Assembly (NCBI GenBank): GCA_963725415.1
Contig: CAVRZY010000007.1
Span: 1-59,387 of the forward strand
Source: CAVRZY01 sp963725415
GTDB taxonomy: Bacteria > Acidobacteriota > Terriglobia > Bryobacterales > Bryobacteraceae
Length of the DNA stretch: 59,387 nucleotides
Direction: 5' to 3'
Positions 53,651 to 59,387 of this stretch are shown here, one piece after another (positions within the stretch are counted from its first letter, which is position 1; every line of letters begins with the position of its first letter). Below the pieces are notes generated by a model that saw nothing but the letters and a program-made list of their open reading frames with translations, was not told the DNA's origin and made no database searches. Both the position numbers and the translations under genes were made by a program.

Positions 53651-55926
53651 GAGAACCCAAGATAGTTCTATTGATAACACCGATGCCCTTTGTGCATGAC
53701 CAGAAGCGCAATGCCCCATTAGGCATAATGTATGTGGCAGCCATGCTGGAGCAAGAAAAGCATGATGTCAGTATAGTTGACCTGAGAGACATGGATATCA
53801 AAGAGGCAATCAGGAATGTGCCTGATGCTGATATATACGGATTCAGTGCTACCTCTTAGAGTATCACATTGCCGTTAAGATAGCTGAGGGAGTAAGGAAA
53901 AGGCACACCAAAAGCTTGCTAGTGCTAGGCGGATTTCATGCCACAGTCAGCCCACTGGATACTTTGTGTGCAGTATTCAATGTAATCTTAAAAGGTGAAG
54001 GTGAGTACGCCATACTTGATATAGTAAAAGATTGGGAATCGCTCATCTCTGCGAGAAAGTTTGTATATAATCCCCAAAGGATTACCAATTTAGAGCTATT
54101 GCCTTTCCCTGCACGGCACCTGTTGCCTTTTGATTCTGTATTTCACAAAGGGTTGGTTGACCCCCGGACAGATGACTATGGTACCACACTGACGACGTCG
54201 AGGGGTTGTCCGTTCAATTGTAGTTTTTGTCTTCCTGAGAACACAAAGGTTCTAACGGCTGATATGCAATGGTTGCATATTCAGGATATAAAAGTTGGAG
54301 ATACAGTAGTTGGGATAGATAGTAGGCGAAGGTATGCATCCAGCAGAGTCACTAACACTTTCAAGCGACAAGCAGAAGTATACGCCATTGAAACAGAAGG
54401 TGGAACTGTTTTTTCAACTAAAGAACATCCCTGGCTAATGCATAATGGTTGGAAATCTATCCAAGACATAGAAGATAATCTAAAATACAATGCTCGATTT
54501 GATTCTACACGAGCTGTATTAAGGAAATTATCCACGCCAGCTATTGCATTGAAACCAAGCGATGATTACAAGAAAGGATATATATTTCTGGTGTAATAGT
54601 TGGTGATGGGTATCTACGGCGTAGGGCAGATACCCCTCTAGTAAAGCATGGCTTGCTTAGACTATGTATTGTAGGCGACTATGAAATGCTAGATAGAACA
54701 TTAGAATATGCTAATGACCTAAATATTCACATGCATGAAAGAAAATTTAATGGAGGCAAATATTACCGTTGTAATAGGTGTGTTGTATGTGAGAGACATT
54801 CTGTTTGCGAGACAATTGAAAAAATGATTTATCAGGCAGAAGAGACAAGAGAATACGTGAGAGGTTTTTTAGCTGGTATCTATGATGCTGAAGGAAGTTT
54901 CTCTAAATGTAATCTAAGAATTTGCAACAATGATGAGAAAGTTAAGGATAGAATAATAAGATACTTAGAGGTATTCGGTTTCCAATTCACCAGAGAAAGT
55001 AAGAGTGTTCGCATAGCAGGTGGGCAACCAGAGCAAATTCGCTTTCTGTCTCTTGTTTGTCCTAATGTTAGGCACAAACGAGAAGCATTGTTCGGGCAAC
55101 GAGTTTATAATTCATCCGCTATTACTAGTGTTTATCCAGTTGGAGTACGTGATGTCTACAATTTATCGACAACAACAGAGAATTTCGTGGCAGATGGATT
55201 TATAACACACAACTGCGGTTCAAGAAAAGTTTGGGGTAGAAAAGTTACATACAATGCGGTTGACCGAGTGGTGGAAGAAATCAAAGACATCATTGACAAG
55301 TTCGGGGTAAGGCAGTTTAGATTCTATGATGACACTATCACACTAAACAGAAGAGACTGAAGGAACTAAGTTATAAACTAGCTCCGTTGGGCATTGTATG
55401 GCGATGCCATGCTAGGGTAGATGAGCTAGATGAGGAGACGTGCAAGATGCTCATGGAATGTGGTTGTGATGAGGTGGCGATAGGTGTTGAGACAGCCTCG
55501 CAGGAAGCTTTAGATTCTTGTGGCAAGCGCATTACGGTTGAGCAAAGCAAGCGGGGCATCAAGACCGCCAAAGAGTGCGGACTAAAAGTAAAGGCATTCT
55601 TTATTATAGGATTGCCGAAAGACTTTGGAGATGTCAGCAGAAGGGATATAGAGTTCATAGAAGAGTGCAAGCCTGATGCCGTGAATCTGTCTACGCTATC
55701 GCCGTTCCCAGACAGCAAGCTATACGATACGCCAAGAGAAGCATACGGATTGAAGTTCAGGACTGATGACATCAGCAAATACCGGATGTGCTATGGGTTG
55801 TGGGGCAATGAAGCAAACGAGGATTTCGCCTTTGAGTATGATGAGATGAGCAACGAGCAATTAAAATACCACAGAAGGGTATTACTGGAATATATACAGA
55901 AGAAAGGATTGGATTTAAACCGATGA
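53647..55926 (+). CDS. B12-binding radical SAM enzyme interrupted by an intein
   Basis: N-terminal Rossmann-like cobalamin-binding domain (PLGIMYVAAMLEQEKHDVSIVDL, ADIYGFSATS, LVLGGFHATVSP), then the radical SAM barrel. The CX3CX2C motif is formed by GCPFNCSFC, but the third Cys is also the first residue of a large intein (54228-55213). Splicing joins it to CGSRKVWGRKVTYN and so restores the cluster site. The rest (VWRCHARVDELDEE, VAIGVETASQEAL, FFIIGLPKDF) is complete. Breaks: near 53857 (missing T), near 54587 in the intein and near 55350 (missing A). It is likely a glycan or lipid-modifying methylase by context; the substrate is unknown. Confidence 0.88.
54228..55213 (+). mobile_element. 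LAGLIDADG intein inside radical SAM gene
   Basis: Starts with Cys (CLPENTKVLTADMQWLHI, block A), has the block B Thr64/His67 pair in VFSTKEHPWL, and ends with the block F/G pattern NFVADGFITHN then Cys as the +1 residue. Two endonuclease motifs, SGVIVGDGYL and FLAGIYDAEGSF, show a two-motif LAGLIDADG homing endonuclease between the splicing blocks. The length is 986 nt as given; one added T near 54587 makes 987 nt (329 residues) and joins the first motif to the rest. Confidence 0.9.
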
Positions 55927-56973
55927 TACCACAGTATGAACCTTATTTTAGTGGAGCCGAAAAACAATACCTAGTCAAGTGTATATGAGTGACGCTGGGT
56001 AACTGCTGGCAAAAATGTAGATGCGTTTCAGAAGCAGATAGCGAGGATATGCGGGGTTAAGCACGCCATCGCTTGCTGTAATGGCACTATGGCTATCTTT
56101 GTGGCGTTGAAAGCCTGTGGCATAGGCAAGGGTGACAGGGTAGTAGTGCCGGACTTCACACATGTTGGCGGCACGCCGCGTTGCTGGCTGGGGCTAGGCA
56201 GCATTTGACATTGAGAGAACCGGTTTATGCCTGACTTTAACATGCTAGAAAAAGTCGGGAGATTCAAAGCTATAATTCCAGTAGGTATGTACGGCAACGC
56301 TTTTGATGTAGATGCCCTGCCGGGTATCAAGGCGATTGTGATACATGACGCAGCACAATGCCTGGGTGTAACATACAAAGAATATCCAATACAGCATTAT
56401 ACCGCTATGTCAACGCTATCCTTCTATGGTGATAAAACCATCACACTAGGTGAGGGGGGAATGGTTTTGACTGACGATGGTGAGTTGGCACATCGAGCTA
56501 AATTGCAGATACATCATGGCTCGGAGAAGATGGGTACTTATTACCACGAGGCAATCGGTTGGAATTTCAGGCTGACGGATTTGCAGGCAGGTGTGGGGCT
56601 TGGGCAATTGCAGGTCTTAAGGGAAATAATAGAACTTAAAATAGCTCATGACTGTATATACAGAGCTTTGCTGAAGGATTGTGCGATATTCCAGAAACGG
56701 AGAGATTATTGTTTTCAAGTTCCATATCGGCATGTCATATTTGTAGACCGTGTTGAGGAATTGAGTAAGTATCTAGCCGAGCAAGGCATACAGACTAGGC
56801 GTTTATTCTACCCTTTGCATTTGCAACCGTGCTATCAGTTCTTGAATCCAGAGGGTGACTTTGATAATTCTGTATGGGCTTACGAGCATGGCTTGGCATT
56901 ACCCAGTTCCGCAAAGTTAAGTGACAATGATATAGAATATGTGTGCGACAGGGTAAAGGAATTCTATAGGTGA
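55923..56973 (+). CDS. DegT/DnrJ/EryC1-family aminotransferase, N-terminus frame broken
   Basis: PLP-dependent sugar aminotransferase. From the N-terminus: MIPQYEPYFSGAEKQYLVK, then in another frame VKHAIACCNGTMAIFVALKA and GDRVVVPDFTHV, then an intact part with VIHDAAQCLG and STLSFYGDKTITLGEGGM (Lys of the Schiff base), ending VCDRVKEFYR. Breaks near 55985, 56170 and 56220. It probably aminates the 4-keto group of the gmd product. GTG of the next gene overlaps its stop (GTGA). Confidence 0.85.
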
Positions 56974-57194
56974 GATTGTTACAAAAGGATATTATTACTA
57001 AAGGTAAGCCACGAGATAATTTACGAATATCATTGTATCCGCTTGGATTTAGTGAAGCTGTGGCTAGGCTATTGGGACGTACTCCTATAAAGGTACACTG
57101 CAATTGCTGTGGTTTTATTGGGGAGGACATTAAAAATCCGATAGATTCAATATGCCCTAAGTGCCAACTGGATAAACTACATAAAATGGGATAG
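56970..57194 (+). CDS. Small zinc-ribbon protein
   Basis: 74 residues. Basic N-terminus (MRLLQKDIITKGKPRDNLRI) and two CXXC pairs (CNCCG and CPKC) spaced by about 20 residues, a typical zinc ribbon. It starts with GTG overlapping the aminotransferase stop. Function not assignable. Confidence 0.65.
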   Translation: MRLLQKDIITKGKPRDNLRISLYPLGFSEAVARLLGRTPIKVHCNCCGFIGEDIKNPIDSICPKCQLDKLHKMG

Positions 57195-57205
57195 GAGTTT
57201 TATGA

Positions 57206-57982
57206 ATGAAGATTAGCATAGTCGTGCCCACGCTTAATTCCGAGAAATATCTTAAGCAATGCCTAGACAGCATATTCAGGCAGAGTTATAAGAATGTAGA
57301 GGTTATTGTTGTTGACGGCTATTCTAAAGACAAGACGCACCGAATACTCAAGGATTATGAGGCTTTGTATCCAAAGAGATTTTACACGGCATTCAGGAGA
57401 CCGCAGGGTGAGCCTGATGCTATCAATATTGGGATAGGGATGTCTTGTGGTGACATTGTAGCTTTTATAGACTCAGATGATGTGTACCAGCCGGGAGTCT
57501 TTGAGGCTGTGGCGGATTATTTAAAGGCACATGAGGATGTGATGTTAGTCTATGGTAGAGCGGACATTATAGATGGCAAAGGCAGGAAAGCCCGGAATGC
57601 TATCACGGCGATAAAAGAGCCATTTCAGGTTCTTAACAAGCAATGGTTGCTGTTACTACTTGACTATATCGTGCAACCTACCGTGTTCATGAGGCGTGAG
57701 ATTATCAACGATATTGGTGTCTTTCGGACTGACGAGGAGCTTGTTTGTGATTACGAGTATTGGTTGAGGGCTAGTGACAAAGGATACAAGTTTGGCTTTA
57801 TAGACCGTCATCTGGCAAGTTCTCGTGTGCATCCCGGCACGATGAGTATGAGAAACCAGACAAAAGAGATAAGCGATGCCTTTAGGTGGAAAGTGCGATA
57901 TGCCATATTGTGTGGTAAACCGTGGCTTGTACCCTTTCAGTGCCTAGAGTATTGTGCTGAGAGATTGATTTATAAGCTGTAA
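57206..57982 (+). CDS. Family 2 glycosyltransferase
   Basis: 258 residues. GT-A fold: SIVVPTLNSEKYLKQCLDSI, VIVVDGYSKDKTHRIL and the metal-binding FIDSDDVYQPGVF. It uses an NDP-sugar, probably one made by gmd and the aminotransferase, to extend a surface glycan. It has no membrane helices, so it acts at the cytoplasmic face. Confidence 0.9.
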   Translation: MKISIVVPTLNSEKYLKQCLDSIFRQSYKNVEVIVVDGYSKDKTHRILKDYEALYPKRFYTAFRRPQGEPDAINIGIGMSCGDIVAFIDSDDVYQPGVFEAVADYLKAHEDVMLVYGRADIIDGKGRKARNAITAIKEPFQVLNKQWLLLLLDYIVQPTVFMRREIINDIGVFRTDEELVCDYEYWLRASDKGYKFGFIDRHLASSRVHPGTMSMRNQTKEISDAFRWKVRYAILCGKPWLVPFQCLEYCAERLIYKL

Positions 57983-58004
57983 AGTAAAGTAGTGAGGTGA
58001 GTAA

Positions 58005-58139
58005 ATGGCTATTTACATTATCATAGCAGTTGCACTTGTCGTGCTTTACTTCTTATATAGAAGATGGCGTGGTAAGAAGCAACGGATAGAGACAACTCCA
58101 CCAACTCCGGTGGTTATAGTTGGGGATAACCGTAACTAA
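58005..58139 (+). CDS. Small membrane protein, 44 residues
   Basis: One N-terminal hydrophobic helix (IYIIIAVALVVLYFLYRRW), then a short basic and proline-rich tail. GAGGTGA precedes the ATG. No family recognised. Confidence 0.5.
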   Translation: MAIYIIIAVALVVLYFLYRRWRGKKQRIETTPPTPVVIVGDNRN

Positions 58140-58230
58140 AAAAGGCGGGTGCGGATCGCCTATTGTCTTTGTTGTTTTCTTGTTGATACTGGCTATAGGG
58201 GTCATAGCATGGCTGTTGCTGTCAAAGTAA
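58120..58230 (+). CDS. Possible small membrane protein, 36 residues
   Basis: TTG-start frame overlapping the previous one; KGGCGSPIVFVVFLLILAIG is a hydrophobic helix. Plausible but could be chance in AT-rich sequence. Confidence 0.3.
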   Translation: MGITVTKKGGCGSPIVFVVFLLILAIGVIAWLLLSK

Positions 58231-58247
58231 GCTTAAGGGGGTTAAAT

Positions 58248-58475
58248 ATGTTCGGGAAACAATTGGCAGAGAAAAAACAAGTCAGGATAGAGCTATTATT
58301 AAGGGAAGGTCTCGGCATCAATGAGATTTGCCGAATCGAGGGAGTATCAAACACACCTGTTAGGAAAATATCCGATAGATTAGGGATTAGACCGGTTCAT
58401 CACTATAATACGGATGTCAAGAAACAAACTAGACCAGGTGAGAGTTCGAATGTCCAGGCATACAAGGCTGTGTAA
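58248..58475 (+). CDS. Small helix-turn-helix protein
   Basis: 75 residues. ELLLREGLGINEICRIEGVS followed by NTPVRKISDRLGI is a helix-turn-helix of the type found in resolvases and small phage regulators. AAGGGGG lies upstream of the ATG. No catalytic domain, so a DNA-binding role alone. Confidence 0.6.
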   Translation: MFGKQLAEKKQVRIELLLREGLGINEICRIEGVSNTPVRKISDRLGIRPVHHYNTDVKKQTRPGESSNVQAYKAV

Positions 58476-58560
58476 CCTGTAGGCATATATTCCAGTACGG
58501 GTGTCCGATGGCAACTGATTCGCCTTGACTTTCGGTTTTTATGTGCTATAATAGTCTTAA

Positions 58561-59387
58561 ATGACACTTAGGAGGTGTATTTTGAGAAAGTATCTTGGAA
58601 TCTTCGTAGCTTTGGCACTTGTCTTTGTTGGATTGGCATTTGTGCAGCCAAGTCAAGCAGTTACTTATGAGGATAGTTTACTGCTAGAGAACAAAGACCC
58701 AGGTACGTGGGCTGTCATAGCTGATGGCAGGTCTGGTACACTGAATTACAATGTATCAGGTGCCACCTTTGATTTTAGCTTTACAGCCACCGGGCTAGAA
58801 GCATCAACGGCTTACAGCCTTATCTACTATGCCAATCCGTGGCCGGTAGCAATCCGGGCAAGTTGATTGGTACAGGTATATCGGATGCTGATGGTAGGCT
58901 TAATAGCAGGAACGCCTGACCTCGGCATGAGTCTGCCAACACCGCCAGATTCAAATATGATAGTAGACCATTGTGTTGCCCAGACTTGTATATACCTGCT
59001 ACGGTGCTAAGATATGGCTAGTGCCGTCGGCATGTTATACGGAGCCAGCGATAATTACGTGGTCGCCAGAGCGATTCTTGTTTGAAACGGATTTAATCAA
59101 CTATACCGACACCAATTTAGCAGGTGGAATTGGTGTACCACTTACCACCACTATAACAGAGCCGGCATCGATTATCGGGTTAACCATAACACCTGCAAGT
59201 ATTGAATTCGGCAGTGTCGATGTGGGTCATGCTCGGCGATAATATGATAACATTGACGAATACCGGAAATATGCCGATAAAGGTAACGGCAAGCACATCG
59301 GCAGGGTTCTACACCGATTGCTTAAAGCTAACGATGTGACGGCTAACGGTTGGGTATCACCACAATAGCAGTAGGTGGGCATTATAA
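58561..59387 (+). CDS. Secreted protein with FGSVDVG-type anchor domain, frame broken, runs off the edge
   Basis: Signal peptide (YLGIFVALALVFVGLAFVQPSQA) then a beta-rich domain (DPGTWAVIADGRSGTLNYNV). Frame changes near 58840, 58905, 58975, 59020 and 59230 separate later pieces, including ITPASIEFGSVDVG and MITLTNTGNMPIKVTAS, which resemble the Ig-like repeats of choice-of-anchor type surface proteins. The end lies beyond the window. ATG at 58561 is followed by TTG at 58582 (MRKYLG), which has AGGAGG upstream and may be the true start. Confidence 0.5.

Noticed and set aside
54560..54660. Split intein (two separate halves)
   Set aside because: The break falls in the endonuclease at a T-run, and adding one T joins both halves; a sequence error is simpler.

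Overview
The window looks like two genomes joined end to end. Positions 1 to about 47,430 are GC-rich and read as an Acidobacteriota chromosome of the Solibacter/Bryobacter kind. Evidence: a VWFA-related protein of the acidobacterial type, a carboxypeptidase-regulatory-domain TonB-dependent receptor (Oar-like), Tat-exported sulfatase and glycosidase, many secreted proteins of unknown role, and short dispersed hairpin repeats. From about 47,440 to the end the DNA is AT-rich, uses different codons and holds one tightly packed operon on the + strand. No att site, integrase or tRNA marks the switch, so a chimeric contig is as likely as a true island.

Layout of the GC-rich part: LysR regulator, sulfatase, PilZ protein, RfbD, VWFA protein and AlkA (0.4-5.7 kb); a damaged block of glgB, add, cysE, nuoA, an AlaX-like editing protein and a GRP sugar transporter (5.8-12.4 kb); penicillin acylase operon, TPR protein and a divergent acetate kinase (12.5-17.5 kb); an MNT-HEPN toxin-antitoxin pair flanked by inverted repeats (17.6-18.7 kb); nuoI, peroxiredoxin and a CoA-disulfide-reductase-like enzyme, STAS protein, response regulator and pentapeptide protein (18.7-23.5 kb); membrane acyltransferase, LolA-like protein, homoserine dehydrogenase, DUF4139 protein, YjbQ, a beta-barrel protein and a receiver protein (23.5-31.4 kb); an IS remnant, SGNH hydrolase, DUF169, a beta-barrel, a six-hairpin glycosidase, DUF1579 and a metallo-beta-lactamase-fold protein (31.7-40 kb); tRNA-like remnants and an AbiE type IV toxin-antitoxin (40.2-42.6 kb); and a FadR-type regulator divergent from a TonB-dependent receptor with a perfect palindrome between them (43.1-47.2 kb).

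The AT-rich operon (47.4-58 kb) runs through 4-nt ATGA/GTGA overlaps. It encodes a cytidylyltransferase, an MFS transporter, a CDP-alcohol phosphatidyltransferase-like protein, a beta-propeller lipoprotein, GDP-mannose dehydratase, a DNA methyltransferase fused to an Mrr-like nuclease, an RfbC-like epimerase, a B12-binding radical SAM enzyme, a DegT aminotransferase, a zinc-ribbon protein and a GT2 glycosyltransferase. Together they look like a surface-glycan or phospho-polymer pathway. The standout is the radical SAM gene: a LAGLIDADG intein sits exactly at the third cysteine of the CX3CX2C iron-sulfur motif, so the enzyme can only form its cluster after protein splicing.

Single-base, mostly homopolymer, indels break many otherwise conserved genes, especially at 5.8-13.3 kb and 51.8-59.4 kb. 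This pattern fits uncorrected long-read errors better than pseudogenes, and such genes are annotated below as one gene with breaks.
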